NCBI GenBank assembly: GCA_001797335.1
Contig: MGPE01000015.1
Coordinates: 79,419-143,418, forward strand
Origin: Deltaproteobacteria bacterium GWA2_38_16
GTDB lineage: Bacteria > Bdellovibrionota > JACOXK01 > 2-02-FULL-40-11
Direction: 5' to 3'
DNA length: 64,000 nucleotides
Below the pieces are notes generated by a model that had not been told where the DNA came from, made no database searches, and was given only the letters and a program-made list of their open reading frames with translations. Position 1 is the stretch's first letter; the number at the start of each line of letters is the position of its first letter. Shown in pieces: positions 48,364-59,448 of the stretch. The translations under genes were made by a program, and so were the position numbers.

Positions 48364-49533
48364 ATGAATAAGTTAAAAACCATCCTCTTTATGGGCCTAA
48401 TGTGTCTAATAACTAAACAGGCATTTGCAGAAAATATCACTTTAAAATTTGGATCAGAAGTAGATAAGAATGAGCTTGAGAAAATATTTACAGCTCAAAC
48501 GGTTGACCAGTTCCTTCACCTTATTGAATCACCGGATTTAAAGGTCATTGGGATTCCAAGAAAGACATTTAGCCAATCTTTAATAACGGTTCCTGAAGAG
48601 TATTGGAAAAACACTCCTGAAAATATCATAAATCATTTTTTAGACGGTAGCTCTATGGAGAATGGGGAGGTTTTGATGGGGAAATACATTCCTCCACAAA
48701 CAAACAGTCTAAACAATGAGCAGGCATGGATTTTAATTCAACAAGATGCCAATTTAGAGGTGTGCCGACATGAATTTATACATTATCTTATTGATAAAGA
48801 AAGAATGAGGATTAAAACTAAAATTTATTCTTTTATAAAACAAGACTTTGTACCTAATGCTCGTGAATTAGCTCTTATAGCCAATGATTATGCCCCTATT
48901 GTTGCAAAGATATTGATAGAGCTCGAAGCAGATCCAAAGAATGAAAGAAAAAAGGTCAATCTATTTAATGCTAGTACGCCTCTATTTTTAGATAGATTAA
49001 TCAGTCCCTTTTTAATATTAAATGAAGAAATAGATATTGAATATTTCCTCTTCACACAGGCCGAAAGACTTCATACAACGCTCCCAGAAAAAGCTACACA
49101 TATGTATTACCTACTTAGGAGTTATCAAAAATTAAGAAATATTTTTATAGAAATAACACGACTGTATACCAAAAGTATCCGTTCAATTCAGAATATTAAA
49201 GATCCCTCGCTTGTGGAGCTGCTAACTGAGCCGGATAGAGTCAGCGCTATTCAAAAATTAGATATCCTTCTAAAAGCATTACCAAAAGTCATTGAAAAAA
49301 TAGAGGCATCCATCTCCGCATCGCTTGAAACATTCAAAAAACTTCGTCGGGGAGATTTAAATTTTGATGGGGAGGTAAATCCAAAAGATCGAGCGTTATT
49401 GGTTTCTGCTTTGGATGATACATCTTTTCAACTTCCTACTGTCGAGCTCCTCCATTTTGATCTCAATGAGGACATGAAAATTTCTAAAGAAGATTTAGCC
49501 ATATTGGACCACATTATCTCTGATCAACACTAG
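48364..49533 (+). CDS. secreted protein with C-terminal dockerin-like EF-hand pair
   Basis: signal peptide; RGDLNFDGEVNPKDRALLVSAL ... FDLNEDMKISKEDLAILDHII. Confidence 0.7.
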   Translation: MNKLKTILFMGLMCLITKQAFAENITLKFGSEVDKNELEKIFTAQTVDQFLHLIESPDLKVIGIPRKTFSQSLITVPEEYWKNTPENIINHFLDGSSMENGEVLMGKYIPPQTNSLNNEQAWILIQQDANLEVCRHEFIHYLIDKERMRIKTKIYSFIKQDFVPNARELALIANDYAPIVAKILIELEADPKNERKKVNLFNASTPLFLDRLISPFLILNEEIDIEYFLFTQAERLHTTLPEKATHMYYLLRSYQKLRNIFIEITRLYTKSIRSIQNIKDPSLVELLTEPDRVSAIQKLDILLKALPKVIEKIEASISASLETFKKLRRGDLNFDGEVNPKDRALLVSALDDTSFQLPTVELLHFDLNEDMKISKEDLAILDHIISDQH

Positions 49534-49545
49534 CAAAAATAAAAA

Positions 49546-49618
49546 AGCGGGTGACCGGTTTCGAACCGGCGACCTTTTCCTTGGCAAGGAAACGCTCTAC
49601 CAACTGAGCTACACCCGC
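49546..49618 (-). tRNA. tRNA-Gly(GCC)
   Basis: GCGGGTGTAGCTCAGTTGGTAGAGCGTTTCCTTGCCAAGGAAAAGGTCGCCGGTTCGAAACCGGTCACCCGCT. Confidence 0.95.
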
Positions 49619-49657
49619 AAACTTCTTAAATAAACTAAAAAACTTCTACCCACAGGG

Positions 49658-49674
49658 CAACTGAGCTACACCCG
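49658..49674. repeat. 17-bp fragment duplicating the tRNA-Gly 5' end
   Basis: caactgagctacacccg identical to 49601-49617. Confidence 0.75.
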
Positions 49675-49678
49675 TATA

Positions 49679-50272
49679 CTATTTTCTTTCATACAGAACT
49701 TTAAAAAATAATTCAACATATTCAATGGCTGAATAGAGAGAAAATGCCAAAGAAATATATAAAAGTAAAAGCCCAATCAAATGAAAGTTGATTCCAAAAT
49801 AGGTTTCATGAATGGCCAATCCCCCAACGGCAATCATTTGAAAAGTAGTTTTATACTTTGCTGCTGTCTTTGCACCGATTACTAATCCATGACTAGAAGC
49901 AATGGCTCTAAGTCCGGTAATAAAAATTTCTCGACCAACAATAATAACCACTAAAACCGGATGAACTCTGGACAGGCCAATCATCATAATAAGCACCGCC
50001 ATCACCAGCGTTTTATCGACTAGAGGATCTAGTAATTTCCCCATATTGGTTTCAGATTTCCAATGACGTGCCAAATAACCATCTAAAATATCGCTCATCC
50101 CAGCAATAAAAATAAGTGTGGCTGTTAAAATTCCTACCCAAGGAGCATCGGTTAAAAGAAGAATCATGACAATGGGCACTAATAAAAAACGCCCAAAGGT
50201 AATAAGATTTGGTAGTTTAGACGGCGGTGTGCCCAAAGCCCCCTTCTCCTCTAATACTTTCTTTGAGTTCAT
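49679..50272 (-). CDS. pgsA: CDP-diacylglycerol--glycerol-3-phosphate 3-phosphatidyltransferase
   Basis: SDILDGYLARHWKSETNMGKLLDPLVDK (CDP-alcohol phosphotransferase motif); start may be shorter. Confidence 0.9.
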   Translation of the reverse strand: MNSKKVLEEKGALGTPPSKLPNLITFGRFLLVPIVMILLLTDAPWVGILTATLIFIAGMSDILDGYLARHWKSETNMGKLLDPLVDKTLVMAVLIMMIGLSRVHPVLVVIIVGREIFITGLRAIASSHGLVIGAKTAAKYKTTFQMIAVGGLAIHETYFGINFHLIGLLLLYISLAFSLYSAIEYVELFFKVLYERK

Positions 50273-50663
50273 CTACTTCTTGCCATTGAACTTCAATGAC
50301 TTTTTGAAACACAAGCTGCGCAATGCGATCTCCCCTCTTAATCGCTACATTTTCATTCCCTAAATTAATTAAAATAATTTTAATTTCCCCTCGATAATCA
50401 GAATCAATGGTGCCTGGAGAATTGAGTGCCGTCACTCCTTGTTTAATAGCCAGTCCACTCCTCGGTCTAATTTGGGCTTCATATCCCCTGGGGATCTCAA
50501 GTAAAATACCTGTAGGAACTAAGATTCTTTCTTTAGGAAGAAGCGTAATGGGCGCTTCAATATCGGCCATGAGATCATATCCCGAAGCCCCTTCAGTCAT
50601 GGTCTTGGGTAACGGAAGAAGGGGTAAATCAGATCGAAGACGTTTGATTTTTACCGTGAGCAT
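50217..50663 (-). CDS. dut: dUTP diphosphatase
   Basis: GASGYDLMAD; RPRSGLAIK; GTIDSDYRGEIK; RGDRIAQLV; GEGGFGHT. Confidence 0.93.
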   Translation of the reverse strand: MLTVKIKRLRSDLPLLPLPKTMTEGASGYDLMADIEAPITLLPKERILVPTGILLEIPRGYEAQIRPRSGLAIKQGVTALNSPGTIDSDYRGEIKIILINLGNENVAIKRGDRIAQLVFQKVIEVQWQEVDELKESIRGEGGFGHTAV

Positions 50664-50667
50664 TGAT

Positions 50668-52848
50668 CTATCGTCTTCCAGGACCTCTTGATTTTCCATA
50701 GCGGTCTCTAGAATCCCTAGGAGGCGGTGGTTCTCGATGATGTTTCGTTTCATCATAGCCTTCCAGTAATACTTTATGACTTAATCGAATTTTTCCCTGG
50801 CGATCTATTTCTAATACTTTCACATCCAGTTCATCGCCTTCTTTAACTATATCTGTCACCTGGTTCACGCGATCGAGACTTAGTTCTGAAATATGCACCA
50901 GTCCTTCACGATTGGGCAAAATTTCTACAAAAGCTCCAAAATCCATAATCTTAATTACTTTTCCTTTGTACACCTTACCCACTTCAGGATCTGTCACAAT
51001 GCCTTTCACAATTTCAATGGCTTTTTGTAAAGCCTCTTCATTGTTGGAGGCAATATTAACAACCCCATCATCATCAATATCAATTTTTGCACCGGTGGCT
51101 TCAATAATCCCTCGAATCGTTTTTCCTCCACTGCCAATAACATCTCGGATCTTATCTTTTGGGACCGTAAGCTGATAAATTCGTGGAGCATGAGGAGAAA
51201 GATTGCTTCGACTTTGAGCCAAAGCTTCTTTCATTTTATTTAAAATAAATAAACGCCCTTCTTTTGCCTGAGCCAAGGCCGTTCTCATAATATCTTCTGT
51301 CACACCTTCAATTTTAATATCCATTTGAAGAGCCGTCACTCCGACTTGGGTCCCTGCTACTTTAAAATCCATATCTCCAAATCCATCTTCATCTCCTAAA
51401 ATATCGGATAAAACGGCAACCTGTGATCCTTCTTTAATAAGTCCCATCGCAATCCCAGCCACAGGAGCTACAATCGGAACCCCTGCATCCATCAACGCCA
51501 AGGTTCCTCCACAGACAGACGCCATCGAAGAAGATCCATTAGATTCTAAAATTTCAGAAACCACCCGAATGGTATAAGGAAATTTTTCTGCATCGGGCAA
51601 TATGCCTTGCAGCGCTCGTTCCGCCAAAGCACCATGACCAATTTCTCTTCTGCCGGGGCCTCTTAAAAATCCTGTTTCCCCTGTTGAAAACGGTGGAAAA
51701 TTATAATGCAGCATAAAAGACTGACTAGATTCTCCTTCAATAGAATCTATTCGTTGCTCATCTTCTGATGTGCCCAACGTAACAATGGCCAAGGCTTGTG
51801 TTTCCCCTCGAGTAAAAAGAGCCGATCCATGTGTACGAGGTAAAAGTCCCACTTCAATCGTAATGGGCCGAATGGTGGCATAGGAACGCTCATCAATTCG
51901 TTTTTTATTTTTTAAAGTATAAGATCTTGCATAGTGTTCTTTGGCCAAATCAAAAAAGTTTTTAATTTCTTCTTTTTTCGCTTCTTTTTCTTCTTCCGAT
52001 ACCGTAGCCAACAATTTTTCAACGACTTCTTTTTTAAGCTGACTTAATTTTTCACTTCGCTCACTTTTACCGGGCAAATGCACAATTTTTGAAAATTCCG
52101 AAACACAGAGTTTTTCTACAGATTCTTTTAAAGCCGTATTTTCTTTGGGTGGCGTAAATTCAGCCTTTTTTATTCCATATTGTTTTTTAAGCTCTTCTTG
52201 CCATTGAATCAGAGATTGCATCTCACGATGAGCAAATAAAATAGCCTCTAAAATATCTTCTTCTGAAACAATCTTGGCACCCCCTTCAACCATGGTAACA
52301 GCATGTTTGGATCCAGACACCAAAATCTCAATATCACTTTTCTTTTGAAGCTCTGGACCAGGATTTGCCACAAATTTTCCATCCACGCGCCCTACCCGCA
52401 TGGCCGCGACTGGACCTGAAAAAGGAATATCTGAAATCTCTAAAGCACACGATGCACCAATGAGAGCCAATACATCTGGATCATTTTCTCCATCGACGGA
52501 TAGCGTGGTCGCCACAATATGCACATCGTTAAAAAATCCTTGAGGAAATAAAGGACGAAGGGGACGATCAATAAGACGTGCCGTCAGCGTTGCTTTGCTG
52601 GAAGGCTTTGCTTCTCGTTTAAAAAATCCTCCAGGGATTCTTCCAGCTGCATAAAATTTTTCTTGAAAATCTACCGTGAGCGGAAAAAAATCCTGCCCTT
52701 CTCTAACGTCTTTCGACATTACCGCCGTCACTAAAACAACGGTATCTCCACATCGGATTAAAACAGCACCATTGGCCTGTTTGGCCACCTTGTGGATATC
52801 GATAGACCAGGTTTTTCCAAATAACTCACGTTTGACATGTGTATTCAT
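50668..52848 (-). CDS. pnp: polyribonucleotide nucleotidyltransferase
   Basis: RNase PH repeats plus KH ([15 protein letters not shown]) and S1 domains. Confidence 0.97.
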   Translation of the reverse strand: MNTHVKRELFGKTWSIDIHKVAKQANGAVLIRCGDTVVLVTAVMSKDVREGQDFFPLTVDFQEKFYAAGRIPGGFFKREAKPSSKATLTARLIDRPLRPLFPQGFFNDVHIVATTLSVDGENDPDVLALIGASCALEISDIPFSGPVAAMRVGRVDGKFVANPGPELQKKSDIEILVSGSKHAVTMVEGGAKIVSEEDILEAILFAHREMQSLIQWQEELKKQYGIKKAEFTPPKENTALKESVEKLCVSEFSKIVHLPGKSERSEKLSQLKKEVVEKLLATVSEEEKEAKKEEIKNFFDLAKEHYARSYTLKNKKRIDERSYATIRPITIEVGLLPRTHGSALFTRGETQALAIVTLGTSEDEQRIDSIEGESSQSFMLHYNFPPFSTGETGFLRGPGRREIGHGALAERALQGILPDAEKFPYTIRVVSEILESNGSSSMASVCGGTLALMDAGVPIVAPVAGIAMGLIKEGSQVAVLSDILGDEDGFGDMDFKVAGTQVGVTALQMDIKIEGVTEDIMRTALAQAKEGRLFILNKMKEALAQSRSNLSPHAPRIYQLTVPKDKIRDVIGSGGKTIRGIIEATGAKIDIDDDGVVNIASNNEEALQKAIEIVKGIVTDPEVGKVYKGKVIKIMDFGAFVEILPNREGLVHISELSLDRVNQVTDIVKEGDELDVKVLEIDRQGKIRLSHKVLLEGYDETKHHREPPPPRDSRDRYGKSRGPGRR

Positions 52849-52900
52849 TATAATTTTTCCTTTTGTTAATCGTTTATATTAAAAAATGAAGATGAAATGT

Positions 52901-53137
52901 TTACTTACGAAGCCCTAGGTCTGCCACCACTTTTTGATAGCGGCTTTTGTCATGGGTACGAAGATAATCCATCAATCGTTTTCGGTGTCCCACGAGCTTT
53001 AAAAGACCTCGACGAGAACTATGATCTTTGACATGTGCTTTAACATGTTCTGTAAGACTGTTGATGCGAGCTGTTAAGATCCCTACTTGTACCTCAGGCG
53101 ATCCAGTGTCTTTCCTCTGTTCATCTGTAAATGCCAT
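52901..53137 (-). CDS. rpsO: 30S ribosomal protein S15 (short N-terminus)
   Basis: [45 protein letters not shown]. Confidence 0.94.
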   Translation of the reverse strand: MAFTDEQRKDTGSPEVQVGILTARINSLTEHVKAHVKDHSSRRGLLKLVGHRKRLMDYLRTHDKSRYQKVVADLGLRK

Positions 53138-53161
53138 GATTTTCCTTTCTTTTCCTTTCCT

Positions 53162-53881
53162 TTATAATGGTTGATTTTTTAGCACAGTCCCCAGGCGATT
53201 GTAAAGTTCTTTTATATCCTTATAATGAGGGGCAAACATCACATTTTGGGAATTTAATTTTTCAAATTCAATAGCCTCTTCCATTGATAAAATGCCCGTC
53301 CGAATACGTTTTAAGTCTTTGACACATGCATACGTTCCCAACTTTTTCCCTAAATCGCTGCACAGCGTTCGTACATAGGTTCCTTTTGAACAGTGCACGC
53401 GAAAGTCTACTTCCTTGTCTTTTCTAGAGAGAAACTCAAAATCAAAAATATGAATTGGCCGAGGCATTCTTTCTACTTCCTGTTGCTTTCGGGCATAATG
53501 ATACAAAGGTTTTCCTTTTTTTTTAATGGCAGAATACATCGGGGGAAGTTGTTGTTGGGGACCTAAAAATGTCTTCATGGCTTCTTGAATATCTAAATCG
53601 GAAATCACTACAGAGTTTTCCGCTATAATACGGCCGCAGATATCTTGCGTATCTGTCTCTACTCCTAAAAGAAAGGTTCCTTCGTAGACCTTATCGCTAT
53701 TTAAAAGATAGGAAGATAATTTAGTGGCTTGGTTAATAAAAATGGGAAGAACGCCTGTAGCCAATGGATCCAACGTTCCCCCATGTCCTACCTTCTTTAA
53801 ATTAAATCTTTTTTTAATGATCCCCACAACTTGGGCAGAGGTTAGCCCTTTGGGTTTATCAATGACCAGCATTCCATTCAT
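53162..53881 (-). CDS. truB: tRNA pseudouridine(55) synthase
   Basis: GMLVIDKPKGLTSAQVV; GHGGTLDPLATGVLPI. Confidence 0.95.
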   Translation of the reverse strand: MNGMLVIDKPKGLTSAQVVGIIKKRFNLKKVGHGGTLDPLATGVLPIFINQATKLSSYLLNSDKVYEGTFLLGVETDTQDICGRIIAENSVVISDLDIQEAMKTFLGPQQQLPPMYSAIKKKGKPLYHYARKQQEVERMPRPIHIFDFEFLSRKDKEVDFRVHCSKGTYVRTLCSDLGKKLGTYACVKDLKRIRTGILSMEEAIEFEKLNSQNVMFAPHYKDIKELYNRLGTVLKNQPL

Positions 53882-54837
53882 ACTAATACCGCGTGAACTT
53901 TTTCAAAAATTTTTTGAGAAACATCATCAAAGGACCCTTTAATAATACAGGCAGCCGCTTTTTTGTGCCCTCCTCCACCAAACGCCATACAAATTTGCGA
54001 GACATCTATATGGGTTTTAGATCGCATGCTGATTTTATAGGCCCCCTCGGGTAATTCTTTAAAAAGAAAAGCAACCTCAACCCCTTTAATGGCTCTGGGA
54101 TAATTAATAAAATCTTCCGTCACTTCATAACTTGTACCCACCTCTTTTAAATCTTTCTGATAAATTACAGACCAACTGTAGCGACCATCCGAAGATACTT
54201 TTAATCTATCTAATAAACGCCCCAAGAGCTGAAAAGCTTGATAGGGTTGAGATTCAAATAAATGGATGGATACCGTTGATGGATCTGCTCCCGCTGCCAC
54301 CATTTCAGAAGCCAATTTCAAGGTATGTTCGTTGGTATTGGAATACCGAAAAGAACCCGTATCGGTTACAAGCGTACAATAAAGATTCGTTGCAATGTCA
54401 GACGTCAGCTTACAGCCTGCCTTTTTTAAAACCTTCCATACGACCTCGCCAGAACTCGCTGCATCTGACAAAATATAATTAATATCTCCATAACGGTCAT
54501 TACTGGCATGGTGATCGACATTAATTATTTTTTTATACCCATGAAACTGGGCAAATTTTTTCCCCAAGCGTTCTAAAGCACCACAATCCATCACAAATAC
54601 AGCATCAAAGTTGAAAGTTTCTTTTAATTCTGTGATGACTTTTTTAGAGGCTGGTAAAAATCGGAGATTTTCAGGAACAGGGTCATGATTATAATAGGTT
54701 ACTTTTTTTTTAAGTTGCTCTAAACCCAACCCCATGGCTAATGTCGATGCCATCGCATCTCCATCCGGTCCCACGTGAGAACAAACTAAAAAATTTTTTC
54801 CTTTTTTGATTTCTGAAATAACGCTATTCATAGCCAT
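53878..54837 (-). CDS. nrnA: DHH/DHHA1 phosphoesterase (NrnA-like)
   Basis: HVGPDGDAMAS; VDHHASNDRYG; GGGGHKKAAAC. Confidence 0.88.
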   Translation of the reverse strand: MAMNSVISEIKKGKNFLVCSHVGPDGDAMASTLAMGLGLEQLKKKVTYYNHDPVPENLRFLPASKKVITELKETFNFDAVFVMDCGALERLGKKFAQFHGYKKIINVDHHASNDRYGDINYILSDAASSGEVVWKVLKKAGCKLTSDIATNLYCTLVTDTGSFRYSNTNEHTLKLASEMVAAGADPSTVSIHLFESQPYQAFQLLGRLLDRLKVSSDGRYSWSVIYQKDLKEVGTSYEVTEDFINYPRAIKGVEVAFLFKELPEGAYKISMRSKTHIDVSQICMAFGGGGHKKAAACIIKGSFDDVSQKIFEKVHAVLV

Positions 54838-55177
54838 TGGCTTCTTTTAACAAACGATCAATTTTTTCAACATAATCTAGCGAATCATCCAACCCAAATT
54901 CAAGGTCTGGTGTAAAACGAAGTTTTAAGGCTTTAGCGATATTGGATTTAATAAACCCAGAAGCATTTTGAAGCCCTTTTAATACTTTAAGTCGCTTTTC
55001 TTTTTCTCCTAAAATACTCACAAAAACGCGAGCCAATTTTAAATCTGGCGTCATTTCAACTTTAGTAACGGTAATAAATCCATTGACTCTCGGATCTTTA
55101 AATCCTTTAATCACCAAATGCGCAATGACATCGCGAATTTGTTCAGAAGCTCTTTTGGTTCTTCTACCTTCAGTCAT
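54824..55177 (-). CDS. rbfA: ribosome-binding factor A
   Basis: RTKRASEQIRDVIAHLV; KLARVFVSILG; LKLRFTPDLEFGLDDS. Confidence 0.9.
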   Translation of the reverse strand: MTEGRRTKRASEQIRDVIAHLVIKGFKDPRVNGFITVTKVEMTPDLKLARVFVSILGEKEKRLKVLKGLQNASGFIKSNIAKALKLRFTPDLEFGLDDSLDYVEKIDRLLKEANGYE

Positions 55178-57585
55178 GAAAGAACCCCTGCTATTTCTTC
55201 AACCATAAAGGCTTCAATCACATCGTTTTCTTTCACATCGTTATAATTTTCTAACCCAATTCCACACTCATACCCTTCCAAAACCTCTTTCGCATCGTCT
55301 TTAAATCGTTTCAGAGAAGAAATCTTTCCTGTGTAAATAACAACAGAATCTCTGAGTAATCTAGCCTTGGCCGTTCGAGTAATTTTCCCAGAAACCACAT
55401 TACACCCCGCAATAGCCCCCACTTTAGAAATTTTAAATACATTACGCACTTCCGCTCTTCCCAACACACTTTCTTTAAACGTTGGCTCTAATTGTCCCAC
55501 CATGGATTTTTTCATGTCTTCTAAAAGATCATAAATAATAGAATAAAGACGAATATCGACCTTTTGACTCTTAGCCAACTCTTGCGCTTTAATATCGGGT
55601 CTAATATTAAATCCAATAATAATAGCATTCGATGCTGAAGCCAGGTTGACATCCGATTCAGAAATGGCTCCCGTCATTGAAAAAATAACATTCATTTTCA
55701 CTTGAGGCGTACTTAACTTTTCTAAAGACTGACGAATCACTTCTACGGATCCTTGGACATCTGCTTTTACAATCAGTTTTAATTCCTTTACTTCCCCTTC
55801 TTGCATTTTTTCATACAGACCTTCCAAAGTAATTTTTTCAGGAGGAGTACCTTCTTTTTCAATGGCTTGTCTCTTTTGATCTATTCTAAATTGTACTAAC
55901 CGTTTAGAATCTTCCTCATTTTTAAAACAAAAAAATGGATCGCCTACCTGTGGCACACTGTCTAATCCTGACACTTCTACGGCGAAAGAAGGAGTGGCTG
56001 CTTTTAGTTGTTTTCCTCGGTCATCTAACAACAGTCGAACTTTTCCTGTGGTGGTTCCCGAAATCAATATATCCCCCTTCACCAACGTCCCCTGCTGAAT
56101 TAAAACCGTTGCCACCGGTCCTAACCCTTTAGCCATCTTAGCTTCTAAGATAACCCCTTCGGCTAAATGACTTGGACTGGCCTGCAATTCTAAAACATCA
56201 GCTTGCAATAAAATAAGCTCTAAAAGTTCTTTAATCCCTGTTTTACCTTTAGCCGAAACCAAAGCATAAATTGTTTTTCCACCCCAATCTTCTGGCATTA
56301 AATCCAAATCGGATAATTGTTTTTTTACTCTTTCCGGTTGCGCTCCTGGTTTATCAATTTTATTCACCGCCACAATAATAGGAACACCCGCTTCTTTTGC
56401 ATGGGCAATGGCTTCTTTGGTTTGTGGCATCACCCCATCATCCGCAGCCACCACTAAAATAACAATATCCGTTGTTTTGGCTCCTCTGGCACGCATAGCA
56501 GAAAAAGCTTCATGACCCGGAGTATCAATAAAAGTAATGCTCCTCCCATTGCCTATATCCACCATATAAGCCCCAATATGTTGAGTAATCCCCCCCGCTT
56601 CTCCTAATGCCACATCGCTTTTTCGAATAGCATCCAAGAGAGTTGTTTTTCCATGGTCCACATGTCCCATAATGGTTACAACGGGTGGGCGTGGTTTTAA
56701 ATCTGTACTTTTAATTTCTTCTCTTTTTAAAAGCTCTTTTTCTGAAATAGTTTCATTCAGAACTTCATACTCAAACTCACGGGAAACGAGCGTAGCCGTA
56801 TCCACATCAATGGATTGATTCAATGTCACCATCGATCCCATCGCCATAAGTTTTTTTATGACTTCACTACCTTTGACTTTTAATTGATCTGCAAGGTCTG
56901 AAACCAAAATATTTCCAGATATTTTAATAATACGTTTTGAGGCCTTGGGAGTCGTAAGTTGGGTTGATTGCATTTTGGATTTATCAACCGCCACTTTTTT
57001 CTTTTTGGGCTGATAAATTCTTTCTGCGCGATTAAATCCATGAATATCAAATTCTTCAGTTCTTTTTTGAATAAACGCTTTTCGCCGTTTACGTGCCAGT
57101 TCCTCTTCTTCATTTAACAAGGCTTTAGCAATTCTTTCTTTTTCTGCTTTGACCGCTTTAGATTCAGCAGTTTCAGCCTCTTTTGGAGCCTCTGCAACAA
57201 CATTAATTTTAGGAACTCGTGATTTCGTTGAGGAAGCGGGAACAGAAGGTACTTCTTTTTTTACTTCTGCTTTTGTCTCTACTGTTGGTTCTACCGTTGA
57301 CTCTGCCTTTAGCTCCTCCTTTGAAACAGAAGATGCCGGGGTCGGAGCTTTTCTTCGACGGATAACCGAACTTTGAACACGTTTTTCAACAATGTCTCCC
57401 TTTCGAACTTCTGTTAAAGATACGACTTTATTTTTTAAAGCGTTTCGAAGGACCTGTGCTTCTTCTTCTGTAACCATCTTTGCTCTTGAAGAAACCTTGA
57501 GTTTAAGCTCTCCACACTTTTTAAAGAACTCTTCGGCTGTCAGCGTAAACTCTATTAATAAATCTGAAATTTTAACTTTTTTCAT
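55174..57585 (-). CDS. infB: translation initiation factor IF-2
   Basis: [29 protein letters not shown]. Confidence 0.97.
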   Translation of the reverse strand: MKKVKISDLLIEFTLTAEEFFKKCGELKLKVSSRAKMVTEEEAQVLRNALKNKVVSLTEVRKGDIVEKRVQSSVIRRRKAPTPASSVSKEELKAESTVEPTVETKAEVKKEVPSVPASSTKSRVPKINVVAEAPKEAETAESKAVKAEKERIAKALLNEEEELARKRRKAFIQKRTEEFDIHGFNRAERIYQPKKKKVAVDKSKMQSTQLTTPKASKRIIKISGNILVSDLADQLKVKGSEVIKKLMAMGSMVTLNQSIDVDTATLVSREFEYEVLNETISEKELLKREEIKSTDLKPRPPVVTIMGHVDHGKTTLLDAIRKSDVALGEAGGITQHIGAYMVDIGNGRSITFIDTPGHEAFSAMRARGAKTTDIVILVVAADDGVMPQTKEAIAHAKEAGVPIIVAVNKIDKPGAQPERVKKQLSDLDLMPEDWGGKTIYALVSAKGKTGIKELLELILLQADVLELQASPSHLAEGVILEAKMAKGLGPVATVLIQQGTLVKGDILISGTTTGKVRLLLDDRGKQLKAATPSFAVEVSGLDSVPQVGDPFFCFKNEEDSKRLVQFRIDQKRQAIEKEGTPPEKITLEGLYEKMQEGEVKELKLIVKADVQGSVEVIRQSLEKLSTPQVKMNVIFSMTGAISESDVNLASASNAIIIGFNIRPDIKAQELAKSQKVDIRLYSIIYDLLEDMKKSMVGQLEPTFKESVLGRAEVRNVFKISKVGAIAGCNVVSGKITRTAKARLLRDSVVIYTGKISSLKRFKDDAKEVLEGYECGIGLENYNDVKENDVIEAFMVEEIAGVLS

Positions 57586-58909
57586 TGTCTCCTGTTTCCG
57601 GTGTTACAACAGCCTTTGCCTCAGCAGGAACTTCCCGCGGATTGACCAGCTTATCGGTCGTCAGTCCCTGATTCACAAGTGATTGCGCATCTTGTTTTAT
57701 GAGCTGCGCTTTCTCTTCTGTTTCCACTCCTGGGACCAACCTCAAATCTTTAATCTCTCCTTTGGCCACATCTTCAAACGTATCAAATCCATGCTGATAG
57801 AGCCCCATGGCCAGCGTATCTGTCATCTTGGGGATAGCCATGAGACTTTTCTTGGCCCGATTGGTTCTTTCTAAAATTTTTGACTCTGTAATAATATCCA
57901 GTTTCCAGCCGGATATCTGCATGGCCAGCCGTACATTTTGCCCTTTTTTGCCAATGGCTAAGGAGAGCTGATCATCTGGCACAATAACTTCCATGCTGTG
58001 GTTAATATCATCAATAATCACTTTTGAAATTTCAGCTGGTGCCAAGCTATTGACCACAAATTGCATATCGTTATCACTCCAGGGGACAATATCAATTTTT
58101 TCTCCTCTTAATTCTTGAACCACATTTTGAACCCGAGAGCCTTTAATTCCCACACAGGCCCCTACGGCATCCACATCTGGATCTTTCGAGGTCACAGAAA
58201 TCTTAGATCTAAAACCAGGCTCCCTGGAAGCCCCTTTAATAATGACAATTCCTTCCGATACTTCAGGGACTTCTAATTCAAAAAGTTTAATTAAATATAA
58301 CGGGGTAGATCTCGATAAAACAAGCTGAGGTCCTTTACTCGTGACATCTTGAACCTCTAAAAGATAGGCCTGCACTCGATCGCCAGCTCGGATATTTTCT
58401 CCGGGAATTTGTTCGCGGATAGGAATAATGGCTTCTGTTTTTCCCAAATCCACAATAATATTGCCTCTTTCAAATCTTCGAGCAATCCCTGAGATAATTT
58501 CTCCTTTTCGACCAATATATTCTTTATAAATAATATCTTTTTCAGCTTCTGCAACCTTTTGAACAATCACTTGTTTAATGGTTTGAGCGTCAATCCGGCC
58601 AAATTTTTTAGCATCCATTTTAACCCCAATGCTATCCCCCATGACCACTTCTGGATCTAGTTTTTTAGCTTCTGATAAGGTAATTTCCATCGCTTCATCT
58701 GCAATTTTTTCAACCACCACTTTAAATTGAAAAAGCTCTATATCATCAATCTCTTCATTAAAATGTGCTTCAATTTCCTTGGTTAATCCAAATTTTTTCT
58801 TTGCAGCTGTTAAAAAAGCTTCTTCAAGAGCTGAAATGATAATCTTTTTATCCATGCCACGATCTTTGGCTACTTGCTCAATGATACGTCCTAAACCTTG
58901 GTGTAACAT
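57572..58909 (-). CDS. nusA: transcription termination/antitermination protein NusA
   Basis: S1 + KH domains; DPVDAVGACVGIKGSRVQNV-type motif; LSLAIGKKGQNVRLA. Confidence 0.96.
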   Translation of the reverse strand: MLHQGLGRIIEQVAKDRGMDKKIIISALEEAFLTAAKKKFGLTKEIEAHFNEEIDDIELFQFKVVVEKIADEAMEITLSEAKKLDPEVVMGDSIGVKMDAKKFGRIDAQTIKQVIVQKVAEAEKDIIYKEYIGRKGEIISGIARRFERGNIIVDLGKTEAIIPIREQIPGENIRAGDRVQAYLLEVQDVTSKGPQLVLSRSTPLYLIKLFELEVPEVSEGIVIIKGASREPGFRSKISVTSKDPDVDAVGACVGIKGSRVQNVVQELRGEKIDIVPWSDNDMQFVVNSLAPAEISKVIIDDINHSMEVIVPDDQLSLAIGKKGQNVRLAMQISGWKLDIITESKILERTNRAKKSLMAIPKMTDTLAMGLYQHGFDTFEDVAKGEIKDLRLVPGVETEEKAQLIKQDAQSLVNQGLTTDKLVNPREVPAEAKAVVTPETGDNEKS

Positions 58910-58929
58910 GTTACAAACCTCCGTCTCTT

Positions 58930-58957
58930 AAAAAAAAAGTGGGCAAAGCCCACTTTT
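58930..58957. terminator. hairpin terminator between rimI and nusA
   Basis: AAAAAAAAGTGGGCAAAGCCCACTTTTT. Confidence 0.7.
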
Positions 58958-58995
58958 TCAACTCCTAAAATTGATGGAAGTGGTTATAACAAACC

Positions 58996-59448
58996 TTATT
59001 TTGGCATGCAAGGGGAAAATGTCATTACCAAAGCATCTTCATGATTGGGATAGTAATTCTTTCTGATATACATTCCTTTAAAACCAAATTTTTCATAGAG
59101 TTTTTGAGCTGCGCTATTAGATGTTCGAACCTCTAAGGAAAATAATGAAATTGTTTTCCCCTTATAAAACTCTAAACAAAATTGAAGGAGATGGCTACCC
59201 ACCCCTTGTTTTAAATACTCTGGAGCAACACACAGATTTAATATATGAACTTCATCCACAATACTCCAAAAAATAATATATCCTACAATGTGATTTCGGT
59301 TATTTTTAGCCACATAAAAGCATTGGGAAGGATTATTTAAAATATCTTGAAATAAGGCTTCGGCCCAAGGGTCGGGAAAAGACTTTTGTTCAATCGCACA
59401 GATTTCAGCTATATCTGACTCTGCAGCCTTAACAATCATTACTCCCAC
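58996..59448 (-). CDS. rimI: GNAT acetyltransferase, RimI-like
   Basis: GVGSHLLQF acetyl-CoA motif; EVRTSNSAAQKLYEKFGF. Confidence 0.85.
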   Translation of the reverse strand: MGVMIVKAAESDIAEICAIEQKSFPDPWAEALFQDILNNPSQCFYVAKNNRNHIVGYIIFWSIVDEVHILNLCVAPEYLKQGVGSHLLQFCLEFYKGKTISLFSLEVRTSNSAAQKLYEKFGFKGMYIRKNYYPNHEDALVMTFSPCMPK

